In this document: positions 15,059-22,572 of the stretch, in pieces | How the letters are laid out: every line of letters begins with the position of its first letter | Numbering within the stretch: position 1 is the first letter of the stretch | Assembly (NCBI GenBank): GCA_025966315.1 | Contig: JAOPUZ010000045.1 | Coordinates: forward strand, 1 to 41,354 | Source: Frankiales bacterium | GTDB lineage: Bacteria; Actinomycetota; Actinomycetes; Mycobacteriales; Jatrophihabitantaceae | Reading direction: 5' to 3' | Length of the DNA stretch: 41,354 bases | The notes under the pieces: generated by a model | The model's database searches: none | The model's input: only the letters and a program-made list of their open reading frames with translations | What the model was told of the DNA's origin: nothing | Made by a program: the position numbers and the translations under genes

Positions 15059-16677
15059 TGCGCATGCTCATAACCTCGGCCTCGACCATCGCGACCAACG
15101 CCGTACCTACCGCGAACTCCGACGCCGAGTCCGGGGGCGCCGAGTTCGCATCGGTGCTCGCCGGGCTTCCCACCCGCCAACGCGACGGTGCGGCACGCCG
15201 CGACGCTTCCGACCGTGCTGACAGTGCGCGCAACGCTCAGGACGCAGCCAGCCAGTCGCGGTCTGCATCGGCGACCGCTGACGCTGACGCCGCCGCTGAA
15301 TCAGCGGGGACGACGGGACGACGCGGATCGAAGGCAGCGAAAGCGGCCGCAGCCGCCGAAGCGGAGGCGCTGTCGTCGGCGCAGCTCGCGGCGGCCGCGG
15401 CACAGCTGCCCGTGCCCGTCACACCGCCCGCTTCGGCTTTGCCCCTTACCGGAAAGGCTCTGCTGACCGCAGCCCAGACGCCGCCCGGATCTCCCGCTAT
15501 CGCCAGCCCAGCGCCGGCGGACGGCGCCGTGTTCAGGTCCGCGCCGGCCCTCGATGCCGGGGCAGCCTCCGCGACCGCGCTGGCCGACCTCAGCGCTACG
15601 CCCGGCGCGGCCTCGACGGCAGCAGCCTCGGCAGCGATCGACCCAACCGTGCCCGTGCCGGCCCCGACCGCTACGAACCAGCCGGCCTCGACGGCGACGC
15701 CGACGGCCACGCCGCCCGCCGGGCCAACCGCGGCCACCACAGCGAGTGCAACCGCGGCCACCACAGCGACGGCGGCACCGTCGGTCCCGAACGTCGACCT
15801 CGCGCAACTGGCCAGCCTGCTACCGGCCGGCTCCGCGGTCGGCACCGCGGTCGGCCCGGCTGCGACGGACACCGCCCAGGCCGCGGGGGCCCTCAGCCCG
15901 AACGGCAGCACGGCCACAACGCGCCGTATCGGTGCCGCGCACATCGTCGACCGGCTGACCGCAACCATCGACGCCACCGCGACTGGTCCGGCCGGCGCCG
16001 ACCCGCAGCCCGACCCCAGCCTTACCGCTACGGCCGCCACGCCCGCTACGCCGGCTTCGGCCGCCACGCCCGCCACGCCCGCCACGCCCGCTACGCCCAT
16101 CGACAGCGGCACCGCCGTTGGTACCGCGGCGGCCGCCGCCCTGAACGGGCTTGGCGTTACGCCGGCGGCCGTTACGTCCGCCTCAGCACCCGCCGCTGGG
16201 CCGGCCGCCCCTCCCGCCGCCGGTACGCCCTGGCCCGCCACGGATCATCCGCTGCCCCAGCAGTTGTCCGCTCCGATCCTCACGATGCAGGCGCGCGGCG
16301 ACGGCAGCCAGCGCCTGCTCATCGATCTTCATCCCGTCGATCTCGGGCGGGTCAGCGTCGAATTGCGAATGCACAACGGCGCCCTGCACGTATCGCTGTC
16401 CGGAGCCGGGGAGGCCACCCTGCAGACGCTGCGGGCGGCCTTGCCGGAACTGCACGCCGAACTCGGCAACGCCGGGCTCGGACAGGTTTCGGTATCGCTG
16501 GATTCCAGTGGCGCCGGGGCATTCGGCCAGCAACGTCAGGCCGATGCCGGTTCACAGCGGTCATTCGTTTCGGCCGGCGCGGTTGCTGCCGATAGTGCTG
16601 TGAACCGGGTACCGCGCACAACCAGGGCGAGCGGCACACGCATCGCCACCGACACCGGCGTGGATCGCTGGCTGTAG
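15055..16677 (+). CDS. fliK: Flagellar hook-length control protein
   Basis: This 540-residue protein is very rich in Ala, Pro and Thr over residues 1-390 and has a conserved C-terminal domain. The C-domain contains QRLLIDLHPVDLGRVSVELR, then NGALHVSLSGAGEATLQTLR and ELGNAGLGQVSVSLD, which is the FliK/Flg-hook pattern. FliK measures hook length as an exported molecular ruler and switches export from hook to filament substrates. The low-complexity part includes short DNA repeats at 15727-15769 and 16032-16098. The start is GTG 15055 or ATG 15058, both overlapping the preceding stop. Confidence 0.9.
   Translation: MMRMLITSASTIATNAVPTANSDAESGGAEFASVLAGLPTRQRDGAARRDASDRADSARNAQDAASQSRSASATADADAAAESAGTTGRRGSKAAKAAAAAEAEALSSAQLAAAAAQLPVPVTPPASALPLTGKALLTAAQTPPGSPAIASPAPADGAVFRSAPALDAGAASATALADLSATPGAASTAAASAAIDPTVPVPAPTATNQPASTATPTATPPAGPTAATTASATAATTATAAPSVPNVDLAQLASLLPAGSAVGTAVGPAATDTAQAAGALSPNGSTATTRRIGAAHIVDRLTATIDATATGPAGADPQPDPSLTATAATPATPASAATPATPATPATPIDSGTAVGTAAAAALNGLGVTPAAVTSASAPAAGPAAPPAAGTPWPATDHPLPQQLSAPILTMQARGDGSQRLLIDLHPVDLGRVSVELRMHNGALHVSLSGAGEATLQTLRAALPELHAELGNAGLGQVSVSLDSSGAGAFGQQRQADAGSQRSFVSAGAVAADSAVNRVPRTTRASGTRIATDTGVDRWL
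16032..16098 (+). repeat. Nine-base tandem repeat in fliK
   Basis: Repeats of GCCACGCCC and close variants encode Ala-Thr-Pro units in the FliK ruler region. Copy number could vary by slippage and change ruler length. A second, 19-base direct repeat pair lies at 15727-15745 and 15751-15769. Confidence 0.75.
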
Positions 16678-16722
16678 GCGCGTCGCAACGCAGACCACGC
16701 AGACAGGCTGAGAAGGAGAAAG

Positions 16723-17151
16723 ATGACCACCCCCGTTACCAGTTCCACCGGCGTCACCATACCGAGGAGCACGTCGATCGCCGATGGCGGCGACAACACC
16801 ACGCTCAGCTCGGATGCCTTTCTGAAGCTGCTGGTTGCTCAGCTGCAGTACCAGGACCCGAGCAAGCCCGCCGACATGTCGGCGTTCATGAGCGAGACGG
16901 CAACCCTCACCCAGGTGCAGACCATGCAGGCCACCGCCCAGTCCACCACGGACCTGCTGAACGCGCAGAAGTCGCAGACGGCCAGCAGCCTGGTGGGCAA
17001 GACGGTCAGCTACGTCAACGGCACCGGCAAGACCGCCGAGGGCATCGTGTCAGCCGCGACCATCTCGGTCATCCCGCCGACGCTCACCATCGACGGCGCC
17101 ACCGTCGACCTCACCCAGATCCAGCAGGTGCTCGCCGCCGCATCGTCCTGA
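16723..17151 (+). CDS. flgD: Flagellar hook assembly scaffold protein
   Basis: This 142-residue short FlgD provides the temporary cap for hook polymerisation. The N-terminal FlgD signature is clear (SSDAFLKLLVAQLQYQDPSKPADMSAFMSETATLTQVQTM, about residues 29-68), followed by SSLVGKTVSYVNG and a short C-terminal beta region. GAAGGAGAAAG precedes ATG 16723, a strong ribosome-binding site. It lies between fliK and flgE as in most loci. The larger C-terminal Ig/tudor domains of proteobacterial FlgD are absent. Confidence 0.95.
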   Translation: MTTPVTSSTGVTIPRSTSIADGGDNTTLSSDAFLKLLVAQLQYQDPSKPADMSAFMSETATLTQVQTMQATAQSTTDLLNAQKSQTASSLVGKTVSYVNGTGKTAEGIVSAATISVIPPTLTIDGATVDLTQIQQVLAAASS

Positions 17152-17221
17152 TCGGCCGTCCGACCAGTTCCACCGCTACTCACCCACAGACCGTTCACCC
17201 CGTCACCAAGGAGAAATCAGA

Positions 17222-18022
17222 ATGCTTCGCTCCCTCTTCACCGGCATCTCCGGCTTGCGCGCGCACCAGCAGATGCTCGACGTCACCTCGAACAACATCG
17301 CCAACGTCAACACCACCGGTTTCAAGAGCTCGAACACCGTCTTCGAATCAACCCTCAGCCAGACGATCGAAGGCGCCGGTGCGCCCATCGTCAACGGCGG
17401 CACGAACCCGGTGCAGGTCGGCCTGGGCGTCCAACTGGCCGGCACCGAGGTGAACTTCAACCAGGGCAACAACCAGTACACCGGTCGTACGTCCGACGTC
17501 ATGATCAACGGTGACGGTTTCTTCGCGGTTCAGAAGAACGGCGCGACCAGCTTCACCCGCGCGGGGTCGTTCTCCCTCGACAAGGCCGGTCACCTGGTCT
17601 CGCCGGACGGTTCCTCATTGGAAGACGCGACCGGAGCGGTGATCGACCTGTCGGCGCTGAACAGTGGCACCTACACCTCGTGGAGCATCTCACCCCAGGG
17701 CAATGTCAACGCCGTTGACGCCACCGGTGCGACGACCACGCTGGCCACCATCGGCGTCGCGACCTTCGCCAACCCGGCCGGCTTGGCTGCCAGCGGGGAC
17801 ACCCAGTGGGCGCAGACCGCAAACTCGGGCGTACCGACCTTCGGCGCACCCGACTCGGCAAACCGCGGCAGCCTGACCTCGGGCTACCTGGAGATGTCCA
17901 ACGTCGATCTGTCGACCGAGCTGACCAACCTGATCATCGCCGAGCGCGGATTCCAGGCCAACTCGCGGGTCATCACGGCCTCGGACGAGATTTTGCAGAG
18001 CCTCGTCAACCTCGGGCACTGA
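17222..18022 (+). CDS. flgE: Flagellar hook protein (FlgE/F/G family)
   Basis: This 266-residue protein has the family N-terminus (MLRSLFTGISGLRAHQQMLD, then SNNIANVNTTGFKSSNTVFE), the central FlgE/G core (INGDGFFAV...FTRAGSFSLDKAGHLVSPDG) and the C-terminal helix (LSTELTNLIIAERGFQANSR and ITASDEILQSLVNL). Location directly after flgD indicates the hook protein FlgE. The length is short, closer to the distal rod protein FlgG, so it may build a hook without the outer D2 domain. AAGGAG precedes ATG 17222. No other flgE, flgF or flgG paralogue is in the window. Confidence 0.9.
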   Translation: MLRSLFTGISGLRAHQQMLDVTSNNIANVNTTGFKSSNTVFESTLSQTIEGAGAPIVNGGTNPVQVGLGVQLAGTEVNFNQGNNQYTGRTSDVMINGDGFFAVQKNGATSFTRAGSFSLDKAGHLVSPDGSSLEDATGAVIDLSALNSGTYTSWSISPQGNVNAVDATGATTTLATIGVATFANPAGLAASGDTQWAQTANSGVPTFGAPDSANRGSLTSGYLEMSNVDLSTELTNLIIAERGFQANSRVITASDEILQSLVNLGH

Positions 18023-18028
18023 TTGACG

Positions 18029-18068
18029 CGGTTCGCCGGCGTTGCCTCCGCGGCGCGCCGGCGAGCCG
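18029..18068 (+). terminator. Hairpin terminator after flgE
   Basis: A 13-bp stem (18029-18041 with 18056-18068, one G-T pair) has a 14-base loop. It begins 6 bases after the flgE stop and is extremely GC-rich, without a T-tract. It marks the end of the long flgB-flgE operon. Confidence 0.65.
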
Positions 18069-18215
18069 AGGTCGGCCGACGGCGGCTCTGCACGTTCACC
18101 GCGTCGAGTACCTTCGGGCAAAATCTGCGAGGCGTTCGTGCATCGGCGTTGCGGTGACCTCATGGTCAGGGTTTCATCGAATGCGCTATATCGGATGCTT
18201 CGGACGGAAACCACT

Positions 18216-18737
18216 ATGTCCTACAAACTGTATCTCCGCTTAACCAAGCTCCTCGTAACGTGCGGGACGGTGGTCGCTCTTATCGTCGCTGGCGTGACGC
18301 CGGCCAACGCCGCAGGCGCCGACGTCGGCGTCGCCACGGTCGGCCAATCCGCCACGGTCGGCCAATCCGTCGGGTCAGCCCCGATCCCGCCATCGGTGAG
18401 GACATCACCGGATGAGATTGACAAAGCCAACCGGGCTGATATCGCTGCTAAAACCTGGCGCGGTAAGCATGGATCCATCGTGACCCACTGGTACGGAATC
18501 CAGGTGAACATGGACTCCTACCTGGCCAACAAGGTCATTGGCGGGTTCTGGGTCGGCACCGGCATCGCTGCGCTGGCCGCCGCGCTCGGTGGTGGTCCGT
18601 ACGCCGCAGCCGTGGCTGCCGTGCTGGGTATTACCGCCGGCGTCTTGCAGGTCTGCGAGGATTCGCACAACCGATTGACGGTCTACTTCGTCGGCGCAAT
18701 AAGTATCGGAGGCTGGGTATGCAACCCGTTCGCCTAG
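18216..18737 (+). CDS. Small secreted hydrophobic protein, bacteriocin-like, function unknown
   Basis: The protein has 173 residues. ATG 18216 gives a clear Sec signal peptide: positive N-terminus, hydrophobic LLVTCGTVVALIVAGVTP, and a probable cut after ANA at residue 32. The mature part has a Ser/Val/Gly linker, a polar segment (SPDEIDKANRADIAAKTWRG) and HWYGIQVNMDSYLANKVIGG. A Gly/Ala-rich hydrophobic stretch follows (about 108-146, VGTGIAALAAALGGGPYAAA and on), then Cys147 and Cys169 (GGWVCNPFA end) that could form a disulfide. It resembles small secreted actinobacterial proteins of unknown role with membrane-active character. It overlaps the start of a two-helix membrane protein gene. 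No flagellar family is recognised. A bacteriocin-type role is a guess. Confidence 0.7.
   Translation: MSYKLYLRLTKLLVTCGTVVALIVAGVTPANAAGADVGVATVGQSATVGQSVGSAPIPPSVRTSPDEIDKANRADIAAKTWRGKHGSIVTHWYGIQVNMDSYLANKVIGGFWVGTGIAALAAALGGGPYAAAVAAVLGITAGVLQVCEDSHNRLTVYFVGAISIGGWVCNPFA
18334..18369 (+). repeat. Perfect tandem duplication of 18 bases
   Basis: Two identical 18-base units (18334-18351 and 18352-18369) encode the repeated ATVGQS just after the signal peptide of the secreted protein. The duplication is in frame and recent enough to be exact. Confidence 0.9.
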
Positions 18738-18937
18738 CTCCGAAGAAATGGCAACGACTGGTCTCGGTCGTTGTGATCGGTGGTTTCGCAATAACCGGTG
18801 TTGTTGTATATATCGCGCAATTGCCTTCGAGCGCCAACGATTCAGCCCCGTTCGGCGGCGCGGCGCTGGTCGCGTTGTCAGGCTTCTGGTTGCTCGGGTG
18901 GACGACATTGCCCCCGCTACGTCGGCGCCGCCGGTAA
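18719..18937 (+). CDS. Small two-helix membrane protein, possible immunity partner
   Basis: This 72-residue basic membrane protein has two predicted transmembrane helices: about residues 14-33 (LVSVVVIGGFAITGVVVYIA) and 46-62 (GGAALVALSGFWLLGWT). It ends in an arginine cluster (PPLRRRRR), which would keep the C-terminus inside. Its ATG at 18719 overlaps the last 19 bases of the secreted-protein gene in another frame, so expression is coupled. Small polytopic proteins placed like this often protect the producer against a secreted toxin. That role here is inference from position and size only; no family is recognised. Confidence 0.55.
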   Translation: MQPVRLAPKKWQRLVSVVVIGGFAITGVVVYIAQLPSSANDSAPFGGAALVALSGFWLLGWTTLPPLRRRRR

Positions 18938-18956
18938 GCGGAAAGTAAGCGGAAAG
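18935..18956 (+). repeat. Eleven-base tandem repeat at the end of the small membrane gene
   Basis: TAAGCGGAAAG occurs twice without a gap (18935-18945, 18946-18956). The first copy contains the TAA stop of the small membrane gene, and the second runs into the left arm of the following hairpin. Confidence 0.8.
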
Positions 18957-19000
18957 TCCTAGTATCGCGGCGTTATGGCGACGCGACAGTAGGACTTTCC
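18951..19000 (+). terminator. Hairpin terminator after the secreted/membrane protein pair
   Basis: The outer stem GGAAAGTCCTA (18951-18961) pairs perfectly with TAGGACTTTCC (18990-19000). An inner stem TCGCG (18965-18969)/CGCGA (18982-18986) closes a 12-base loop. It separates the small genes from the GGDEF-EAL promoter just downstream. Confidence 0.7.
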
Positions 19001-19013
19001 GGTAAGAAATTGC

Positions 19014-19041
19014 TCAAGTTCGTTCTGCGAGGCGCCGATAA
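19014..19041 (+). promoter_or_regulatory. Sigma-28-type promoter for the GGDEF-EAL gene
   Basis: The -10 element GCCGATAA (19034-19041) is a perfect match to the FliA/WhiG consensus. The -35 can be read as TCAA with an N16 spacer or CAAG with N15. It lies 31 bases before ATG 19073, so the leader would be about 25 bases. Confidence 0.6.
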
Positions 19042-19072
19042 GCGTTGTAGAACGAACGGGGGCAAGACGACT

Positions 19073-21340
19073 ATGACTGTGAGCAATTCGGCGACTCCGC
19101 CGAAGCCTGTCGACAGTGCACGGCGCGTTTCACGCGTCCGGGTAGTGCTGACGATCCTCGGCACCCTGCTCGTGGTAATCGGCGAACTCGCCTTGCTGTC
19201 CGGTGTCTACCACCGCGGCGTACCTACCCGTCAGCAACGCGTCGACCTGGCCGCCTACGCCGGCCAGCTGCAGCAAGTCCGGCCCGGCCCGTCCGCCGCT
19301 GCCCTAGCCAGCGGCACGCCGGCTGTCATCCAGACCCTTCGGCGCGACGGCGTTTCTGCCGTCCGCACCGAGCCGATCGCCGCCGCGGCGCGCTCGGTCG
19401 CCACGAACCCGGCCGGCCCGGCCAACCTCGGCGAACTCAGAGTCGCCACCACCACCCTCAGCCGAACGCTGTCGGCCCAACAACATCGCATCGACCAACA
19501 AGCAGTGTTCAGCTACGCGGGGCTGCTGATCTTCGCCTCCATCGGGTGGATGATCTGGTTCAAACGGCTGGTCGGACGGCATCGCGAGCTCCAGCGGCAG
19601 TGGAGCGAGCAGCAGGCCCGCGCCGTCGGCGAGCAGCGGCTGGCCGCGCTGGTTCGTAACTCGGCCGATGTGGTCGCGGTGTGCGACCTCGATTCCACCA
19701 TCTCATTCATCAGCCCGTCGGTGCACAGCATGCTCGGCCGCGACGTCGCGGGGGTGCTCGGCAGTCGCTTCGCCGACCTCGTCAGCGCCGACGATCAGGA
19801 CCTGTTCGTGCATCTGGTGGCCGGCCTGCGGCCCGGCGACGAACAGTCGTTCACCCTGCGGATGCAACATGTCGACGGCCGGCTATTGAGCGTCGAAGGA
19901 ACGCTCATCAACCTGCTCGCCGACGATGCCGTCAACGGTCTGGTCATGACCGTGCGCGATATCACGACCCGGGTGAAACTGGAAGAACGCCTTACCCATC
20001 AGGCCTTTCACGATTCGCTTACCGGCCTGGCCAACCGCCAGCTTTTCTCCGACCGGCTCGGGCACGCGCTCAAACAGCGGGCCGGCTCGGCCAGCTCGCA
20101 CATGGTGTTGATCTGCGATCTGGACGACTTCAAGAATATCAACGACGGCCTCGGCCACGGCGCCGGCGACGTGGTGCTGGCCGAAGTTGGACGCCGGGTG
20201 GCCGACATCGTCCGGTCCGGGGACACCGCGGCTCGTTTCGGGGGCGACGAATTCGCGATCCTGATGGAAGCCACCGACCTTGAGGGCGCGCAGCAAGTTG
20301 CGCACCGCCTGCTGGCCTCGCTGGCCGAGCCGATCATCGTCGAATCCTCGGCCTTGTCGGTGCATGCCAGCATCGGCCTCGCGGTCGCCGTGCCCGGGCA
20401 GGTCAGCCGCGAAGACGCCCTGCGGAACGCCGATGTGGCTATGTACCTGGCCAAGGACCGCGGCAAGTCGGGCGTCGCGATGTACGAACCGCAGTTGCAC
20501 GCCGCGGCGCTGGAACGCCTGGAATTGCGAGCGGATCTGCAACGGGCCCTGCGCCAGGACGAACTGATCCTGCACTACCAGCCGACCATCGACCTCAAGA
20601 CCGGCGGCATCGTCGGTTTCGAGGCGCTGGTCCGGTGGCGGCATCCGAGCCGGGGCATCATCGCGCCGCTGATGTTCATCCCGATGGCCGAGGAGTCCGG
20701 GCTGATCATCCCGCTGGGCAGCTGGGTGCTACGTACCGCATGCCGGGCGGCGGTGGCCATGCAGCGCGACGGCCGGACGCCGACCATGTCGGTCAACGTC
20801 GCCGCCGCGCAGCTCGCCCAGCCGGGATTTGTCGAACTCGTGCTGGAGATCCTGTCCGACACCGGGCTAGCCACGGACCGGCTGTGCCTGGAAATCACCG
20901 AGAGCGTCGTCCTGAAGGACCTGGATACCATAACCGCTCGGCTGACCACGTTGCGCGAGCTGGGCATTCGCATTGCCATCGACGACTTCGGCACGGGGTA
21001 CAGCTCGCTGCAATACCTCAGCAACCTGCCCGTCGACGTCCTCAAGGTCGACAAGTCCTTCGTGGACAAGGTCACCCACGGGCCCCAGGACGCCTCGCTG
21101 ACGGTCGCGATCATTGCCATGAGCCATAGCATGAATCTGACCACCGTGGCCGAAGGGGTCGAGGACGCCGAACAGGCCAGCTGGCTGACCGAGGCGAACT
21201 GCACGTACGGACAAGGCTATTTGTGGTCGAAGCCGGTGCCGCTCGAGCGCGCGCACGAACTACTGACCACCATCGCGCTGCCCCGCTCGGTGCGCGAGCG
21301 GGCGCCGGCCGACCCGGTCAGGCTGCCCGTCGCGGGCTAA
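19073..21340 (+). CDS. Membrane PAS-GGDEF-EAL protein, c-di-GMP turnover
   Basis: The protein has 755 residues. Two membrane helices (about 23-45 and 145-163) bracket an extracytoplasmic segment of about 100 residues. A PAS domain covers about 190-300. The GGDEF domain carries an intact GGDEF at 390-394 with an RSGD inhibitory I-site at 381-384, exactly five residues upstream. The EAL domain has EALVRW (517-522), EITESVV (607-613) and DDFGTGYSSL (637-646). Both catalytic centres look complete, so it may make and degrade c-di-GMP depending on the PAS and periplasmic input. ATG 19073 is preferred to ATG 19010, because the latter overlaps the promoter. Its sigma-28-type promoter would tie c-di-GMP level to flagellar expression. 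A hairpin ends the transcript. Confidence 0.93.
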   Translation: MTVSNSATPPKPVDSARRVSRVRVVLTILGTLLVVIGELALLSGVYHRGVPTRQQRVDLAAYAGQLQQVRPGPSAAALASGTPAVIQTLRRDGVSAVRTEPIAAAARSVATNPAGPANLGELRVATTTLSRTLSAQQHRIDQQAVFSYAGLLIFASIGWMIWFKRLVGRHRELQRQWSEQQARAVGEQRLAALVRNSADVVAVCDLDSTISFISPSVHSMLGRDVAGVLGSRFADLVSADDQDLFVHLVAGLRPGDEQSFTLRMQHVDGRLLSVEGTLINLLADDAVNGLVMTVRDITTRVKLEERLTHQAFHDSLTGLANRQLFSDRLGHALKQRAGSASSHMVLICDLDDFKNINDGLGHGAGDVVLAEVGRRVADIVRSGDTAARFGGDEFAILMEATDLEGAQQVAHRLLASLAEPIIVESSALSVHASIGLAVAVPGQVSREDALRNADVAMYLAKDRGKSGVAMYEPQLHAAALERLELRADLQRALRQDELILHYQPTIDLKTGGIVGFEALVRWRHPSRGIIAPLMFIPMAEESGLIIPLGSWVLRTACRAAVAMQRDGRTPTMSVNVAAAQLAQPGFVELVLEILSDTGLATDRLCLEITESVVLKDLDTITARLTTLRELGIRIAIDDFGTGYSSLQYLSNLPVDVLKVDKSFVDKVTHGPQDASLTVAIIAMSHSMNLTTVAEGVEDAEQASWLTEANCTYGQGYLWSKPVPLERAHELLTTIALPRSVRERAPADPVRLPVAG

Positions 21341-21344
21341 TACT

Positions 21345-21384
21345 CGGCCGGTTCACACCTCTGGGGGGTTGTGTGAACCGGCCG
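21345..21384 (+). terminator. Hairpin terminator after the GGDEF-EAL gene
   Basis: A perfect 14-bp stem (CGGCCGGTTCACAC at 21345-21358 with 21371-21384) has a 12-base loop. It starts 4 bases after the stop and is followed by TAAAGAAA. It isolates this gene from the flbD-mot operon. Confidence 0.85.
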
Positions 21385-21405
21385 TAAAGAAACGTCGGCT
21401 AGTCC

Positions 21406-21432
21406 TCAGATAGCAGGCAGTACAACCGATAT
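21406..21432 (+). promoter_or_regulatory. Candidate sigma-28-type promoter for flbD-motA-motB-fliL
   Basis: The sequence reads TCAG-N15-ACCGATAT. The -10 contains CCGATAT, the Bacillus sigma-D form, and the spacer equals that of the other sites. The predicted transcript starts near 21439, right before the 7-bp hairpin CGAACCC/GGGTTCG (21445-21464). Confidence 0.55.
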
Positions 21433-21444
21433 GAATCACTGAGG

Positions 21445-21464
21445 CGAACCCACGGAAGGGTTCG
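21445..21464 (+). promoter_or_regulatory. Leader hairpin of the flbD-mot operon
   Basis: CGAACCC (21445-21451) pairs with GGGTTCG (21458-21464) around the loop ACGGAA. The surrounding AGGCGAA, ACGGA and TTCG bases align with the flgB leader hairpin (7819-7845). It may stabilise the transcript or tune initiation. Confidence 0.4.
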
Positions 21465-21478
21465 ATTGCACCCCCTGG

Positions 21479-21799
21479 ATGGATCCGTTGATACTGCTAC
21501 GTCGGCTGGGCGGCCCGGTTTTCGCCCTGAACCCCGATCTCATCGAGCGCGCCGAGGCGACGCCCGACACCGTCATCACCATGATCGGCGGAAACAAATA
21601 CCTGGTTTGCGAGACGCTCGAAGAACTTGTCGAGCAGATCCGCGATCACCGCGCCGGCATCATCGCCGCCGCCGAGACCCTCGGCGCTGACGGCGGATAC
21701 GGCAACCACGCCAACCGTCCCGACGCCGGCCACGCTCGGCTGCACGAGGTCTCGCACGTGACCTCCTCGGTCATCCCGCTCCGCTCCAAGGATTCGTGA
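21479..21799 (+). CDS. flbD: FlbD-family flagellar protein
   Basis: The protein has up to 106 residues. The first 50 match the FlbD family: LILLRRLGGPVFALNPDLIE, then EATPDTVITMIGGNKYLVCE and ELVEQIRDHR. A further 45 residues, His/Gly/Ser-rich, are an extension. Gram-positive FlbD is a small conserved cytosolic protein found before motA or flgE; its biochemical role is not established. The start may be ATG 21479, or TTG 21488, which aligns exactly with the usual family N-terminus and has GGATGGA just upstream. The stop overlaps the motA start (TGATG). Confidence 0.85.
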   Translation: MDPLILLRRLGGPVFALNPDLIERAEATPDTVITMIGGNKYLVCETLEELVEQIRDHRAGIIAAAETLGADGGYGNHANRPDAGHARLHEVSHVTSSVIPLRSKDS

Positions 21800-22572
21800 T
21801 GGACCCGTCACTCATCGCCGGCATCGTCCTCGCCCTGGTCGCGATCGTTGGATCGACGATCATGGAAGGCGGCAACCTCGGCTCGATGTTCCTGATCCCA
21901 CCGATGATCCTGGTCTTCCTGGGTACGATCGGCGCCGCGGTCGGCGGCGGCCTGATGGCGGATGCCATCGCCATGCCTAAGAGCCTGATCCGCGGTCTGA
22001 CCGCCAAGAAGCCGATGCCCGACGCGATCGTCGAGGTGCTGGTGCACCTGGCCGGCCGGGCCCGCCGCGAAGGGTTGCTCGCCCTGGAAGAAGAGGCCAC
22101 CGGCATCGAGGACGATTTCCTCAAGCGCGGCCTGCAGATGGCCATCGACGGCACGGACGCCGAAGAAGTTGCCATCATCCTGTCGTCCGAGGTAGACACC
22201 AAACGCGCCGTGGACGCTCGCGGAGCCAAAATCTTTGCCGACATGGCGGGCTACGCCCCGACCATCGGCATCATCGGAACAGTGCTCGGCCTGGTCAAGG
22301 TGCTTGGTCACCTGGGTGAGCCGGCCGCACTGGGCGCCGAAATCGCCAGCGCGTTCGTGGCCACCCTCTGGGGTGTCATGAGTGCCAACGTGTTCTGGAT
22401 GCCCATCGCCAACCGGCTAAAGCGCCTCAGCGGCGCGGAGGCCGAACAGATGGAGCTGGTCATCGAGGGCATCCTGGCGATCCAGTCCGGCGCCAACCCA
22501 CGTCTGGTCGAGCAGAAGCTACTCAGCTTGCTGCCTGCTCCGGCCAAGACCGCAGAGAAAGACGTCGCATGA
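21799..22572 (+). CDS. motA: Flagellar stator protein MotA
   Basis: This 257-residue inner-membrane stator subunit drives rotation with MotB. Hydrophobic helices are at about 4-23 (LIAGIVLALVAIVGSTIM) and 30-52. The cytosolic loop carries the charged FliG-interacting stretch (LVHLAGRARREGLLALEEEA). The second helical pair begins MAGYAPTIGIIGTVLGLVKV and continues with SAFVATLWGVMSANVFWMPIA, with the proline positions conserved in MotA. The start is ATG 21799, or GTG 21796, both overlapping flbD. The stop overlaps motB (ATGA). Confidence 0.96.
   Translation: MDPSLIAGIVLALVAIVGSTIMEGGNLGSMFLIPPMILVFLGTIGAAVGGGLMADAIAMPKSLIRGLTAKKPMPDAIVEVLVHLAGRARREGLLALEEEATGIEDDFLKRGLQMAIDGTDAEEVAIILSSEVDTKRAVDARGAKIFADMAGYAPTIGIIGTVLGLVKVLGHLGEPAALGAEIASAFVATLWGVMSANVFWMPIANRLKRLSGAEAEQMELVIEGILAIQSGANPRLVEQKLLSLLPAPAKTAEKDVA

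Noticed and set aside
15237-16241. 334-codon minus-strand frame opposite fliK
   Set aside because: The Ala/Val/Gly repeat product mirrors the repetitive fliK DNA; the FliK C-domain fixes the real strand.
16585-16592. GCCGATAG before flgD as a sigma-28 -10
   Set aside because: It lies inside fliK coding sequence without a TCA- or TAA-type -35 at the proper spacing.
21466-21690. Open frame from TTG 21466 overlapping flbD
   Set aside because: It has a good-looking GGAAGGG upstream, but the product is an Arg/His-rich shadow frame, while the other frame encodes a clear FlbD.
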